Below are positions 22,954 to 32,389 of a stretch of DNA of 64,000 nt, one piece after another. The stretch's first letter is position 1. Each line of letters begins with the position of its first letter. The notes beneath the pieces are model-generated. The model made no database searches. It worked only from the letters and a program-made list of their open reading frames with translations, and was not told the origin of the DNA. This DNA comes from Streptomyces vietnamensis (GTDB lineage: Bacteria > Actinomycetota > Actinomycetes > Streptomycetales > Streptomycetaceae), in the NCBI RefSeq assembly GCF_000830005.1, contig NZ_CP010407.1:6646001-6710000 (forward strand). Reading direction: 5' to 3'. The translations under genes were made by a program, and so were the position numbers.

Positions 22954-24462
22954 ATGTCCTCCACGCACCCTCCCGCGCTCGACGACCCCCGAGAGATCGG
23001 CGGCTACCGGATCCAGGCCCGGCTCGGCGCCGGCGGCATGGGCGTCGTCTACCTCGCCCACACCCCGGGCGGGCGGCCCATCGCGCTCAAGGCGGTGCGC
23101 GAGGACTTCGCCGCCGACCCCGAGTTCCGGCGGCGCTTCGCCCAGGAGGTCGCCGCCGCGAGCCGCATCCACGGTCTCTTCACCGCACAGGTGGTGGACC
23201 ACGGGGCCGACGACCCCGTCCCCTGGCTCGCCACCGCCTACGTCCCGGGCCCCTCGCTCCAGCAGGTGGTCGAGCGCCACGGCCCGCTTCCCGTCCGTAC
23301 GGTGCTGCTGCTCGTCGCCGGGATCGCGGAGGCCCTCCAGGCCATCCACCGCGCGGGCGTCGTCCACCGCGACCTCAAGCCGGCGAACGTCCTGATCGCC
23401 GAGGACGGCCCGCGCGTCATCGACTTCGGCATCGCGCGGGCGGCCGACGCCACCGGGCTCACCGGCACCGGCCTGGCCATCGGCACCGCCGCCTACATGG
23501 CACCCGAGCAGGCCCTCGGCCTCGCGGTGACGCCCGCGACCGACGTCTTCGCGCTCGGCGCGCTCGCCGCCTACGTGGCCGGGGGAGCGCTGCCGTTCGG
23601 CGCCGGGCCCGAGTCGGCCGCGCTGTACCGCGTGGTCCACGAGCCGGCCGACCTCTCCCGCGTCCCCGTCGAGCTGCACCCCCTCCTGGAACGCTGCCTC
23701 GCCAAGCGGCCCGAGGAGCGCCCCGCCCCGGCCGAACTGATCGCCGCCGCCCACGCCCACCCGGCCGTCGGCCCCGCCCCGGAGTTCACCGAGGGCTGGC
23801 TGCCGGGCGCGGTGCGACGGGAACTTCCGGCCTCCCTCGGTACGCCGACGCCGCCGCCGTCGATCCACGACCGGCCCACCTACGCCGCCGCGGCCGTTCC
23901 CGTGCCCACGCAGCGAGTGCCGGAGCCCCGCCCCGGGGACGACCGCTCCGTCGGCGGACCCCCGGTGCGCCGTGGGCGTCGCCGACGCGGGCGTACGGCC
24001 CTGATCGCGGGCGTCGCGGCCGTCACCGTGCTCGCGGCGGGCGGGGTCGTGTACTACCTCGACGGAACCGGGACGGCGTCGGGCTCCTCGTACACGCCGG
24101 GATACGCCGACGTCGAGCTGACCGCCCCCGACGACACGTACGAGTTCGACCTCGGCACCGGGAAGGTGGTCCCCGCCGAGACCGCCGACTGGTACCTGGC
24201 CCGCGAGAAGGGCGCGTTCGTGCTGCCCGAGGAGGCGGACGCCTTCGTCGCCTCCGGATACGTGCTGAGCCCCCGGGACTGCGAGCGGGGCATCGAGACG
24301 GAACCCGTCACGAGCCTGCCCCTCGACGACCTCGCCGACGAGCGGCCCTTCTGCGTCCGCAGCCCCGACGGCCGGAGGCTCGTCATCGCGCGGCTCGTCG
24401 AAGGGGCGCCGGGCGGGGGCCCGGTCACGGTGGCCCTGAGCCAGTACCGGAAGGACGGCTGA
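22954..24462 (+). CDS. Serine/threonine protein kinase with single membrane helix
   Basis: A 502-residue protein. The Hanks-type kinase domain covers about residues 16-270: LGAGGMGVVYLA (P-loop), ALKAV (Lys), VVHRDLKPANVLI (catalytic loop), VIDFGIARA (DFG), GTAAYMAPEQA (activation). A Pro-rich linker, one membrane helix near 350-370 (TALIAGVAAVTVLAAGGVV) and a ~130-residue extracellular domain of unknown fold follow. There are no PASTA repeats. The ATG lies 7 nt after a -10-like hexamer and has no Shine-Dalgarno sequence, so the mRNA may be leaderless. The substrate is unknown. Confidence 0.92.
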   Translation: MSSTHPPALDDPREIGGYRIQARLGAGGMGVVYLAHTPGGRPIALKAVREDFAADPEFRRRFAQEVAAASRIHGLFTAQVVDHGADDPVPWLATAYVPGPSLQQVVERHGPLPVRTVLLLVAGIAEALQAIHRAGVVHRDLKPANVLIAEDGPRVIDFGIARAADATGLTGTGLAIGTAAYMAPEQALGLAVTPATDVFALGALAAYVAGGALPFGAGPESAALYRVVHEPADLSRVPVELHPLLERCLAKRPEERPAPAELIAAAHAHPAVGPAPEFTEGWLPGAVRRELPASLGTPTPPPSIHDRPTYAAAAVPVPTQRVPEPRPGDDRSVGGPPVRRGRRRRGRTALIAGVAAVTVLAAGGVVYYLDGTGTASGSSYTPGYADVELTAPDDTYEFDLGTGKVVPAETADWYLAREKGAFVLPEEADAFVASGYVLSPRDCERGIETEPVTSLPLDDLADERPFCVRSPDGRRLVIARLVEGAPGGGPVTVALSQYRKDG

Positions 24463-24526
24463 GCGGAGGGACGGCCGGGGCGGCGCTGCCGATCACTCCG
24501 CCCGTCGCTCCGGATAGGGTTCTGAC

Positions 24527-25108
24527 ATGGCGTCTCGTAGTACTCAGATCCTGGAAGCGGCCGCCCGGGTGATCGCCCGGCGCGGGGTCCGCGGGCTCCG
24601 CGTGGAGGAACTGGCCGCCGAGGCAGGGGTCTCCACCGGCCTGATCTACTACCACTTCAAGGACCGCACCGGAATCCTGCGCCACACGCTGGAGTTCATC
24701 AACGACCGCGCCGAGCGGTACACCACCGAGCGGGACCCCGACGCCGAGCCGCTCGGCCCGCGCGAGGAGCTCGACCAGGTCCTCCTCCTGGAACTCCAGG
24801 ACACGCCGGAGGTACGGGAGAACAGCTCGGCCTGGGGCGAGCTGCGGGCGAGCGCCGTCTTCGACCCCGTCCTGCGGGAGGACCTCGCCCGCGCGACCCT
24901 GGTGTGGGTGCAGGAGGTGGCCGGGCTCCTGGGCCAGGTGCAGCCCATGGCGCCCGCGGCCACGCTCGCCGCCGCGGCGGAGCGGCTCACCGCCCTCCTC
25001 GAAGGCCTGAGCATGCGCTGGCTGAGCGGCGGCCTCACCATCGACCACGCGCGCACCCTCATGCAGGAGGCCGTCGAGGTGGAGCTGCACCGGCTGCGAC
25101 AGCCCTGA
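24527..25108 (+). CDS. TetR family regulator (BetI-like)
   Basis: A 193-residue protein with HTH RVEELAAEAGVSTGLIYYHFKDRTGILRHTLEFIND and a C-terminal domain resembling the BetI/AcrR type. TAGGGT ends exactly 6 nt before the ATG and no Shine-Dalgarno is visible, suggesting a leaderless transcript as for the TetR at 346. Target unknown; it is convergent with the APC permease. Confidence 0.87.
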   Translation: MASRSTQILEAAARVIARRGVRGLRVEELAAEAGVSTGLIYYHFKDRTGILRHTLEFINDRAERYTTERDPDAEPLGPREELDQVLLLELQDTPEVRENSSAWGELRASAVFDPVLREDLARATLVWVQEVAGLLGQVQPMAPAATLAAAAERLTALLEGLSMRWLSGGLTIDHARTLMQEAVEVELHRLRQP

Positions 25109-25126
25109 CGCCCGCCGCCCCCGCTT

Positions 25127-27082
25127 TCAGCCGACGTGGACGCGCGGCCGGAGCTCGCGGTCGGGTTCCGCCTCGCGCAGGATCTCGCGGGTGGTGGGGG
25201 CGACCTCGCCCCGGCCCAGGAGGAAGAAGCGGAAGAAGTTGGCGAAGGGGTTGCCCTCGGTCCACTCGAAGTAGATGTGCGGGCGGACGCCGGTGAGATC
25301 GCGGGAGTGCAGCAGCAGGGCCGCGAGGGCGTTGGGTACGGAGGAGCTCTCCACGGTCAGGACCCGGAAACGGTCGTGGAGGACCTCGCCCTTCACCGTC
25401 AGACCGGCCTCGAACTCGGAGGGGTCGGTGACCGTCACCTCGAGGAAGACGAAGTCCTCGGTGGTCGGCAGATCGTTGTCGGCGCGGATCTGCTCGATCT
25501 TGTCGCGGTACTCGGCGACGTCCCGGTTGTCCGGCTCGTTGGCGATGAAGCGGGGGGTGCGGCGGGAGATGTCCTGGATGAAGCGCTCGGCCATCTCGTC
25601 GAGGTCGATGTGGGTGACCCGGAGCTCGAAGGCGCGCCCGAGCCGGGACAGGAGCGAGATGAGGATGATGCCGGCGATGAAGCAGGCACCGATCTTCACG
25701 CCGTCGGGACGCTCGATGACGTTGACGACGGTCGTGTAGAGGAAGACGGCGGAGATGACGCCGAAGCCGATGGTCCAGCCCTTCTGCCCGGCCTTGCGCG
25801 CGGCGATGGTCACCGCGATGGCCGCCGAGGAGATCAGGACGAGGACACCGGTGGCGTACGCGCCGCCCTGGGCGTCGACGTCGGCGTCGAAGATCCAGGT
25901 GACGAGGAAGGCGACCAGGGTGAAGACGATGACCATCGGGCGCACGGCGCGGGCCCAGTGCGGGGCCATGCCGTACTTGGGCAGGTAGCGGGGCATCAGG
26001 TTGAGCAGACCCGCCATGGCCGAGGCGCCCGCGAACCAGAGGATCGCGATGGTGGAGACGTCGTAGACCGTGCCGAAGGTGTTGCCCAGGTACTCGTGGG
26101 CGAGGTAGGCGAGCGCGCGGCCGTTGGCGTTGCCGCCGGACTCGAACTCCTTCGCGGGGATGAGGACGGTGGTGATGAAGCTCGTGCAGATCAGGAAGAC
26201 GCTCATGATCAGCGCGGCGGTGGTGAGGAGCTTCTTCGTGTCGCGGATGCGGCCGGTGGGCTTCTCCTCGGTGTCGCCCGGGTCGCCCTGGACGTGGGGC
26301 ATGACGGCGACGCCGGTCTCGAAGCCGGACAGGCCGAGCGCGAGCTTGGGGAAGACGAGCAGGGCGACGCCGACCATGGCGAAGACGTTGCCGTGCTCGG
26401 CGGTCAGGGCGGTGGTCCAGTCGGTGACGACGTGGCCTTCGGTGATCACGTGCCACAGGCCGTTGACCACGACCACGGCGTTCAGGGCGAGGTAGACGCC
26501 GACGAGGAAGACGGCGACGCCGATGGCCTCCAGGAAGCCCTTGAGGAACACCGCGCCGAGCAGGGCGACCAGCGCGAGCGTGATGAGCATCTGCTTGTCG
26601 TGCAGCGCCGATTCCAGATGCGGGTTCTCGACGAGGTGGGTGGAGGCGTCGGCCGCCGACAGGGTGATCGTGATCAGGAAGTCGGTGGCGGCGAAGCCGA
26701 GCAGGGTGAGGACGAAGAGCTTGCCCTGCCAGAAGGAGAGCAGCCGCGACAGCATCGCGATCGAGCCCTCGCCGCGCGGGCTCTCCTCCGCCACCCGCCG
26801 GTAGACCGGCAGCGCGCCCGCCAGGGTGACGATCACGAGCACGATCGTGGCGACGGGGGAGAGGAGCCCGGCGGCCAGGGCGGCGATGCCGGGCTGGTAG
26901 CCGAGGGTGGAGAAGTAGTCGACACCGGTCAGGCACATCACCCGCCACCAGCGCTGTCCCTGGTGCCCGGCGTCCGGGGCCGGTTCCTTGGGCCGGGAGG
27001 GCTTGCCCTTCCCCATGTCGGAGAGGCCCTCCAGCATCCACGCGCGCAATCGTCCGGAGCGGGCGTCATGAGTGGTGGCCAT
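25127..27082 (-). CDS. APC superfamily permease with long cytosolic C-terminal domain
   Basis: About 651 residues. There are twelve predicted helices from about residue 45 ([32 protein letters not shown]) to about 480, then a ~170-residue soluble tail ([34 protein letters not shown]). The layout recalls KimA/YdaO potassium importers as well as amino-acid permeases, so the substrate is open. ATG 27082 is chosen because the sequence upstream folds into an RNA-like structure (27106-27170). It is transcribed away from the sigma-CAP gene. Confidence 0.83.
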   Translation of the reverse strand: MATTHDARSGRLRAWMLEGLSDMGKGKPSRPKEPAPDAGHQGQRWWRVMCLTGVDYFSTLGYQPGIAALAAGLLSPVATIVLVIVTLAGALPVYRRVAEESPRGEGSIAMLSRLLSFWQGKLFVLTLLGFAATDFLITITLSAADASTHLVENPHLESALHDKQMLITLALVALLGAVFLKGFLEAIGVAVFLVGVYLALNAVVVVNGLWHVITEGHVVTDWTTALTAEHGNVFAMVGVALLVFPKLALGLSGFETGVAVMPHVQGDPGDTEEKPTGRIRDTKKLLTTAALIMSVFLICTSFITTVLIPAKEFESGGNANGRALAYLAHEYLGNTFGTVYDVSTIAILWFAGASAMAGLLNLMPRYLPKYGMAPHWARAVRPMVIVFTLVAFLVTWIFDADVDAQGGAYATGVLVLISSAAIAVTIAARKAGQKGWTIGFGVISAVFLYTTVVNVIERPDGVKIGACFIAGIILISLLSRLGRAFELRVTHIDLDEMAERFIQDISRRTPRFIANEPDNRDVAEYRDKIEQIRADNDLPTTEDFVFLEVTVTDPSEFEAGLTVKGEVLHDRFRVLTVESSSVPNALAALLLHSRDLTGVRPHIYFEWTEGNPFANFFRFFLLGRGEVAPTTREILREAEPDRELRPRVHVG

Positions 27083-27105
27083 CGGGTGTCCCTGGGTGCT
27101 GGTAG

Positions 27106-27170
27106 GTATCGGCTTTCGGCCATCCGACGGACGGCCGGGCAAGCCTAAGCAGACGCCGAGCCGCCGATAC
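27106..27170 (-). promoter_or_regulatory. Structured leader of the APC permease
   Basis: GTATCGGC (27106-27113) pairs with GCCGATAC (27163-27170), enclosing a 9-bp hairpin (27117-27125 with 27129-27137, loop GAC, one G-U pair). It lies 24 nt before the start codon. No ydaO/c-di-AMP consensus was recognised; it could be a riboswitch-like element or an attenuator. Confidence 0.5.
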
Positions 27171-27269
27171 GGGGTCACGCGTCAGGGAAGCGTCAAGATC
27201 CCCCTGTCGGACGTCATTCTCATCACACCGGGCCCGTCCGCCCGGCCCGTCCACCGGGCCCCGCCGGCC

Positions 27270-29099
27270 TCAGCGGCTGCCGAAGGCCTGCGTCCAGTAG
27301 GGGCCGCCGGAGGTGTGGAGACCGATGCCGATCTCCTTGAAACCGCAGTTCAGGATGTTCGCCCGGTGGCCGGGGCTGTTCATCCACGCGTCCATCACCT
27401 GCGCCGGGGTGGTCTGGCCCTTCGCGATGTTCTCGCCGTACGACGACCAGGCGTATCCGGCGGCCGTGATGCGCTCGCCGGGGCCGTCGCCGTCGGGGTT
27501 GGTGTGGTCGAAGAAGTCCCGCGCGGCCATGTCGTCGGAATGCCCCTGGGCGGCCTTGGTCAGCAGGGGCTGCTCGGTCAGCGGCCCGCAGCCCGCCTTG
27601 GCCCGTTCCTCGTTGACGAGACCGATCACCTGCTGGGCGGCGGAACCGGAACCGGAATCGGAACCGGAATTGGAAGCGGAACCGGATCCGGATCCGGATG
27701 TCGTCCGTGAGGCGGTGGGGGCGGGCGCGGGCGCGGTCGTGTGCGGCGCACGCGTCGGCCGGGGCGGTGCCGGCGGCGAGGTGCGGGAGGCGGCGGGCGT
27801 GGGGCGCGAGGGCTTGGGAGTCGCGCGGGGGGTCTTCGACGCCGAGGGGGAAGGGGCGGCCGAGGAGGAGGCGGTCACCGGGGGCGCGGTCGACCCGTGC
27901 GGGGTGGGCAGGCCGGCGTCGGCGGTCGAAGCGAGGGTCGTGCCCCTGCCCTCCGTACCCTCGTCGGAGCCGGTGACCAGGGTGAAGGCACCGCCGGTGA
28001 CCGCCACCACGGCTATGCCCGCCGCGAGGACGGCGCGCCTGCGGCCACGCCGCTGCCGGCGCCGTCGGCGGACGGCGCGGGTGCTCCGGGCGCCGCGGCC
28101 CGCGGCCCCTCCACCGGGCCCGGCGCCGACTGCGGTGCCGGTGCCGATCCCGGTCCCGGCCCCGGACTCGGCTCCGGCTCCGGTCCCGAACTCGGCCCCG
28201 GCCCCGGACTCGGCTCCGGCCCCCGGCCCGGCACCGGTTCCGGACGCGCCTCCGGAACCGTGCCGCGGCGAGGCGAGCCCGGTGGTCGCGGCGGTGGTCT
28301 CGTACCCGGCCCGCTCGCGGACGCCCGCGAGGAGCAGTGCGGCCGGGGGCACCAGGAGCAGCCCGGCGAGCAGCCCCTCCGCCGGTACGAGCCCGCTCCA
28401 CAGGCCGGCGCAGTGCGCGCACGCGCGCGCGTGCCGGGCCATGCGCTTGCGCCAGAGGGCGGACGGCCGGCCGTCCCAGGCGCCGGTCTCGTACCGCAGG
28501 GTGGGGCAGGGCGGGTTCTGCGACAGGGCCCGTACGACGACCCGCGCGGCCTCGAGGCGTTCCTTCATCCGCTGGACCCGCACCGCGGTGTGCTGCGGGG
28601 ACAGCTGCAGGGCGGCGGCCACCTCGTGGCGGCTCAGCTCCCCGGCGCATTCCAGCCACCACAGGGACAACAGCTCCCGGTCCTCCGGCTCCATCCAGCG
28701 GGTCGCCTCGGCGGTCTCGCGCCGCTGGCCGGAAAGGTTCAGCCGGACCACGGCCAGCTCCACGAAATCGGCCCCCGGCTGGGGGATCCCGCGGGCGTCG
28801 TCGAGGTCGCCCGCGGGGTGGCCGGCCTGCTGCTGCCGGTGCCAGTGGCTGCGGACGCCGTTCATGGTGATGGCCACCAGCCAGGACCTGAAGCTGTCCG
28901 GGGAGCGCAGGTCGCCGAGCCCGGCGAGCGCCCGCAGCATCGTCTCCTGCACGACGTCGTCGACGTCGTGGTGACCGTTCATCGCCCGGCCCACGATGTT
29001 GTAGACGAGGGGCAGGTGGAGCGCGACGAGCCGGTCCCGCGCCCACGGGTCTCCGCTCTGTGCAGCCCTGACCAGTTCCGTACCGTGCTGTGCGCCCAT
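27270..29099 (-). CDS. ECF sigma factor fused to zinc finger, membrane helix and extracellular CAP domain
   Basis: A 609-residue fusion. Residues ~20-90 are sigma region 2 (DVDDVVQETMLRAL, SFRSWLVAITMNGVRSHW); ~135-190 are region 4 (LSRHEVAAALQLSPQHTAVRVQRMKERL). H223-x3-C227-x2-C230 is an anti-sigma ZAS-type zinc finger. A hydrophobic stretch at 242-260, an acid/Gly repeat and a strongly basic patch then precede a membrane helix near 340-360. A Ser/Pro/Thr-rich linker leads to a CAP/SCP domain (~490-609: VNEERAKAGCGPL, HTNPDGDGP, YGENIAKG, WMNSPGHRANIL). The sigma half should be tethered at the membrane until released. An alternative GTG start lies at 29111. Confidence 0.88.
   Translation of the reverse strand: MGAQHGTELVRAAQSGDPWARDRLVALHLPLVYNIVGRAMNGHHDVDDVVQETMLRALAGLGDLRSPDSFRSWLVAITMNGVRSHWHRQQQAGHPAGDLDDARGIPQPGADFVELAVVRLNLSGQRRETAEATRWMEPEDRELLSLWWLECAGELSRHEVAAALQLSPQHTAVRVQRMKERLEAARVVVRALSQNPPCPTLRYETGAWDGRPSALWRKRMARHARACAHCAGLWSGLVPAEGLLAGLLLVPPAALLLAGVRERAGYETTAATTGLASPRHGSGGASGTGAGPGAGAESGAGAEFGTGAGAESGAGTGIGTGTAVGAGPGGGAAGRGARSTRAVRRRRRQRRGRRRAVLAAGIAVVAVTGGAFTLVTGSDEGTEGRGTTLASTADAGLPTPHGSTAPPVTASSSAAPSPSASKTPRATPKPSRPTPAASRTSPPAPPRPTRAPHTTAPAPAPTASRTTSGSGSGSASNSGSDSGSGSAAQQVIGLVNEERAKAGCGPLTEQPLLTKAAQGHSDDMAARDFFDHTNPDGDGPGERITAAGYAWSSYGENIAKGQTTPAQVMDAWMNSPGHRANILNCGFKEIGIGLHTSGGPYWTQAFGSR
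28118..28250 (-). repeat. Simple repeat encoding Gly/Ala/Glu/Thr tract
   Basis: Repeated GGCTCC/GGTCCC-like hexamers encode GAGAESGAGAEFGTGAGAE-type sequence in the sigma-CAP linker. It is in-frame and probably length-variable between strains. Confidence 0.75.
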
Positions 29100-29354
29100 G
29101 CTCCGAATCACCCTGCCTGTTCCCGCTGTCGTCGACGGCCAACACGTGGGAGATCGCGGGGCGGCGGTCCGATAACAGAAATCCGCGGAGGAGTTCCGAG
29201 AACCTCGGGCCTCCCGTACTCCCGTAGAGGAGGCCAGGGCACCGTCCGGGTCTTCGTGGCTTCTGCCAGTACGAGCTCGCGTCGTGATCCGGCAAGACTG
29301 CCAGGGCATGACGGATCACCAGGCACATGACCGAGCACTGGGGAGGACCGCGCG

Positions 29355-30095
29355 ATGAGCGTGCAGCAGTACGACGAGATCGGTGAGGCGTTCGAGGGCT
29401 TCAAGTCCCTTCCGCTGACGCAGTACGGGGAGGTGCCCAGCTTCCTGGGCATGGTCGGCGACGTACGGGGGAAGTCGGTCCTCGACCTCGCCTCCGGCAC
29501 CGGTTTCTACAGCAGGGAGTTCAAGCGGCGCGGCGCCTCCGAGGTGCTCGGCATCGACATCTCCGGCGAGATGGTCGCCGCGGCGCGGGCGTTCGAGGAG
29601 AGCGATCCGCTGGGCGTGCGCTACGAGGTGGGGGACGTGTCCGAACTGCGTACCCTCGAACAGCGCTTCGACATCGCGCTCGGGGTCCAGCTGCTCAACT
29701 ACGCGCCGGACATCGCCGCCATGGAGCGCATGTGTCGCAACGTGCACCGGAGCCTGAAGCCCGGTGCCGAGTTCTTCGTGCTCGCGCAGAAGCCCGACTA
29801 CCGCTTCGACGGGCCGTCGCTCGCCAAGTACGGCTTCCTCTGCGAGGCGACCGGCGAGGAGATCGAGACCGGACCGCGCGTCAGGATCACGGCGCTGCTC
29901 GACCCGCCGATCTCGTTCGTCGGCGCCTGCCCGCGCCGCGAGGTCTACGAGGACTCCCTGCGCGCGGCCGGCTTCGGCGACCTGACCTGGGTCCCGCTGG
30001 AGGTGTCCGAGGCCGGCGTCCGCGAGTTCGGCGCGGACTTCTGGGCGGACTGCCTCGCCAACCCGCCCTTCGAGCTGCTGCGCTGCCGCGCCTGA
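29355..30095 (+). CDS. Class I SAM-dependent methyltransferase
   Basis: A 246-residue protein. Motif I is VLDLASGTGFYSREFKRRG (residues ~41-59), followed by GIDISGEMVAAA (acidic ribose contact) and FDIALGVQLLNYA (motif IV region). The N-terminus YDEIGEAFEGFKSLPLTQYGEVPSFL resembles ToxA-like small-molecule methyltransferases. GGGGAGGA precedes the ATG. The substrate is unknown; it has no operon partner close by (104 nt to the next gene). Confidence 0.87.
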   Translation: MSVQQYDEIGEAFEGFKSLPLTQYGEVPSFLGMVGDVRGKSVLDLASGTGFYSREFKRRGASEVLGIDISGEMVAAARAFEESDPLGVRYEVGDVSELRTLEQRFDIALGVQLLNYAPDIAAMERMCRNVHRSLKPGAEFFVLAQKPDYRFDGPSLAKYGFLCEATGEEIETGPRVRITALLDPPISFVGACPRREVYEDSLRAAGFGDLTWVPLEVSEAGVREFGADFWADCLANPPFELLRCRA

Positions 30096-30199
30096 CGGCC
30101 GGAGGCCCTCGAACGGCCCGGCCGGGATGCCCTCCCGCCCGGGCCCGTGCAGGCTGGTGCCCAGGACTGTGTTCGCGGTCGAAGCACCACGGAGGGGAC

Positions 30200-31555
30200 A
30201 TGATGGGCAGTACGGGCGGGACGGGCCCCGGCAGAGGTCGGGCCGCGCGGCTGCTCGCGCGTCTGGCCCTGCTGGCGGTGATCGGTTCGCTGGTCGTCCT
30301 CCTGCTCGCGCTGGGGGACGGCGGGCTCCTGGTGGTCGGGGCCGGGTTCCTCGGGCTGATCCTCTGCGCCGCCGGCGTCTGGTGGTTCGTGGCGCACCGC
30401 GGCGCGGTGCGCCTCCTCGGGGCGCTCCTCGCGGTCGCCGCACCCGTCGGCGTCCTGGTCCTCTTCTCGCACGAGGGCCTGTGGCTGACGGCGCTGATCC
30501 TGTGCCTGTGCTGGGGTGCGGCGCTGGCCTGCGCCCGGGCGGCGCTGCGCAGATCGCGTCCGCCGCGGTCGATGCGGGCGGTCCCGGCGGCCCCGCCGGA
30601 GCGACCGGTCCTGATCATGAACCCGAAGTCCGGCGGCGGGAAGGTCGCGCGGTTCGGTCTCGTCGAGCGGGCGGAGGCCCTCGGCGCCCGGGTGATCCTG
30701 CTCGACCCGTCGGCCCCGGCCGATGTCGCCGAGCTGGCCCGCGGGGCCGTGGCCGAGGGCGCGGACCTGCTCGGCGTGGCGGGCGGCGACGGCACCCAGG
30801 CCCTGGTGGCCGAGGTCGCCGCCGAGCACGACCTGCCGTTCCTGGTGATCTCGGCCGGCACCCGCAACCACTTCGCGATGGACCTGGGCCTCGACCGCAC
30901 CGACCCCTCCCGCTGCCTCGACGCGCTGACCGACGGCGAGGAGCTCCGGATCGACCTCGGCGACGTCGCCGGGCGGCCCTTCGTCAACACCGTCTCCTTC
31001 GGGGTGTACGCCGATGTCGTCCAGCGGCCCGAGTACCGCGACGACAAGGCCGGCACGGCGCTCACCCTCATGCCGGACCTGCTGCTCGGGGAAGGCGTGC
31101 GGCGGCTCGACGCGCGGGTCGACGGCACGCCGGTCTCCGCCCAGCAGGCCCTGCTCGTCAGCAACAACCCGTACGTCTCGCCCGACGAGCTCAGCGGCGG
31201 CGGCCGCCGGCCCAGCCTCGACGACGGCGAGCTCGGCGTGCTCGGGATCCGGGTGGAGGACGCGGCACAGGCCGCCGACCTGGCCGTACGGGGCTCGCAG
31301 TCCACGAGCCTCACCGTCCTGACCGCCCACCGCGTCGAGGTGACCGCCGATACGGACGAGATCCCGGTGGCGGTCGACGGCGAGGCACTGCGCATGCCCG
31401 TCCCGGTCGTCTGCACCCTGCGCCCGCGCGCCCTGCGTGTCCTGGTCCCGCGCGACCGCCCGGGCGTCCCCGCCCCCGTGCCGCCGGTGCGGTGGCGGCA
31501 GGTCTTCGACCTGGCGTTCGGCCGCGGGGAACGGCCCACGGGGGAGTCGCACTAG
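30200..31555 (+). CDS. Diacylglycerol/lipid kinase family protein with N-terminal membrane domain
   Basis: A 451-residue protein. The first ~130 residues hold four hydrophobic helices. From about 135 the DagK/LCB5 catalytic domain begins: VLIMNPKSGGGKVARFGLV (phosphate-binding), LLGVAGGDGTQALVAEVA (GGDGT) and ISAGTRNHFAMDLGLDR. It would phosphorylate diacylglycerol or a related lipid using ATP at the membrane. ATG 30200 follows GGAGGGG; a second ATG is adjacent at 30203. The membrane extension is not part of soluble DgkB. Confidence 0.87.
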   Translation: MMGSTGGTGPGRGRAARLLARLALLAVIGSLVVLLLALGDGGLLVVGAGFLGLILCAAGVWWFVAHRGAVRLLGALLAVAAPVGVLVLFSHEGLWLTALILCLCWGAALACARAALRRSRPPRSMRAVPAAPPERPVLIMNPKSGGGKVARFGLVERAEALGARVILLDPSAPADVAELARGAVAEGADLLGVAGGDGTQALVAEVAAEHDLPFLVISAGTRNHFAMDLGLDRTDPSRCLDALTDGEELRIDLGDVAGRPFVNTVSFGVYADVVQRPEYRDDKAGTALTLMPDLLLGEGVRRLDARVDGTPVSAQQALLVSNNPYVSPDELSGGGRRPSLDDGELGVLGIRVEDAAQAADLAVRGSQSTSLTVLTAHRVEVTADTDEIPVAVDGEALRMPVPVVCTLRPRALRVLVPRDRPGVPAPVPPVRWRQVFDLAFGRGERPTGESH

Positions 31556-31590
31556 CGGACCCCCGGACCCCCGGACCCCCGGTCCCGGAG

Positions 31591-31645
31591 CCCGGCGATC
31601 GGGGCCCGGCGATCGGGGCCCGGCGATCGGGGCCCGGCGATCGGC
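31591..31645. repeat. Four 14-bp tandem repeats
   Basis: CCCGGCGATCGGGG is repeated about four times in perfect register just after the lipid-kinase stop, preceded by three GGACCCCC units (31558-31581). Each unit is self-complementary enough to fold; the array may act as a terminator or be a variable-number locus. Confidence 0.88.
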
Positions 31646-31713
31646 GGCGGGCCCATGGGACCGTCGATCACCCCCCCCGTACAACAACACCGCCCACCGC
31701 GGCCGGGAGCGCG

Positions 31714-32325
31714 TCACGCGTGGGGGAGGGGCCGCTGGTTCCAGCCCGCGACCACCGGCAGCCCGTGCTCCGTCGACAGCCTTCCGACCGTCGCCGTCGT
31801 CAGCAGGAACAACCGCCCCTCGGACGCCGGCAGGCCCAGGTACCGGGCGGTGAGGACCCGCAGCAGATGCGCGTGCGCGACCAGCACCCCGTCCTCCCCG
31901 GAGCCGGCGCCCGAGAGGAGGGGCGCGACGCGGGCCAGGACCCGGTCGGCCCGCCGCCCCACGTCCTCGGCGGACTCACCCGGCCGCCCGTCGGGGTGCG
32001 GAGGCACGCCGTCGCGCCACAGCGACCAGTCCGGCCGGGTCTCGTGGATGCGGGCCGTGGTGAGCCCCTCGTACCTGCCGTAGTCCCACTCGCACAGGTC
32101 CTCGTCCGTCTCGGCGCCCCGCAGACCGGCCAGCTCGGCCGTGCGCCGGGCCCGCCGCAACGGACTGGTGAGCACGAAGGAGAACGTGCGGCCCGCGAAG
32201 AACGGCGCGAGCGTCCGCGCCTGTGCCTCGCCCTCCGGCGTGAGCGGCAGATCGGTACGACCGGTGTGCCGCCCGGCGGCGCTCCACTCCGTCTCACCGT
32301 GGCGGATCAGGAGGAGGTCACCCAT
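31714..32325 (-). CDS. Histidine phosphatase (phosphoglycerate mutase-like)
   Basis: A 203-residue protein starting MGDLLLIRHGETEWSAAGRHTGRTDLPLT, with RHG catalytic motif (His 9) and second-motif LTSPLRRARRTAELAG, CEWDYGRYEGL and VAHAHLLRVLTARYL. It resembles CobC/GpmB-type phosphatases; the substrate cannot be assigned. ATG 32325 has AAGGAG upstream and is preferred over a longer frame. Confidence 0.88.
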   Translation of the reverse strand: MGDLLLIRHGETEWSAAGRHTGRTDLPLTPEGEAQARTLAPFFAGRTFSFVLTSPLRRARRTAELAGLRGAETDEDLCEWDYGRYEGLTTARIHETRPDWSLWRDGVPPHPDGRPGESAEDVGRRADRVLARVAPLLSGAGSGEDGVLVAHAHLLRVLTARYLGLPASEGRLFLLTTATVGRLSTEHGLPVVAGWNQRPLPHA

Positions 32326-32389
32326 GGCCCGCGGCTCCTTCCTCTCCGGCCGGTTCTCCGCCATGAGTACCACAGGGGGCAGGGCGCTC

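Noticed and set aside
27083..27250. c-di-AMP (ydaO) riboswitch before the APC permease
   Set aside because: Nested stems are present, but the conserved ydaO sequence blocks could not be found, so no riboswitch class was assigned.
31558..31645. CRISPR array
   Set aside because: The 14-bp units are contiguous without spacers; it is a minisatellite.
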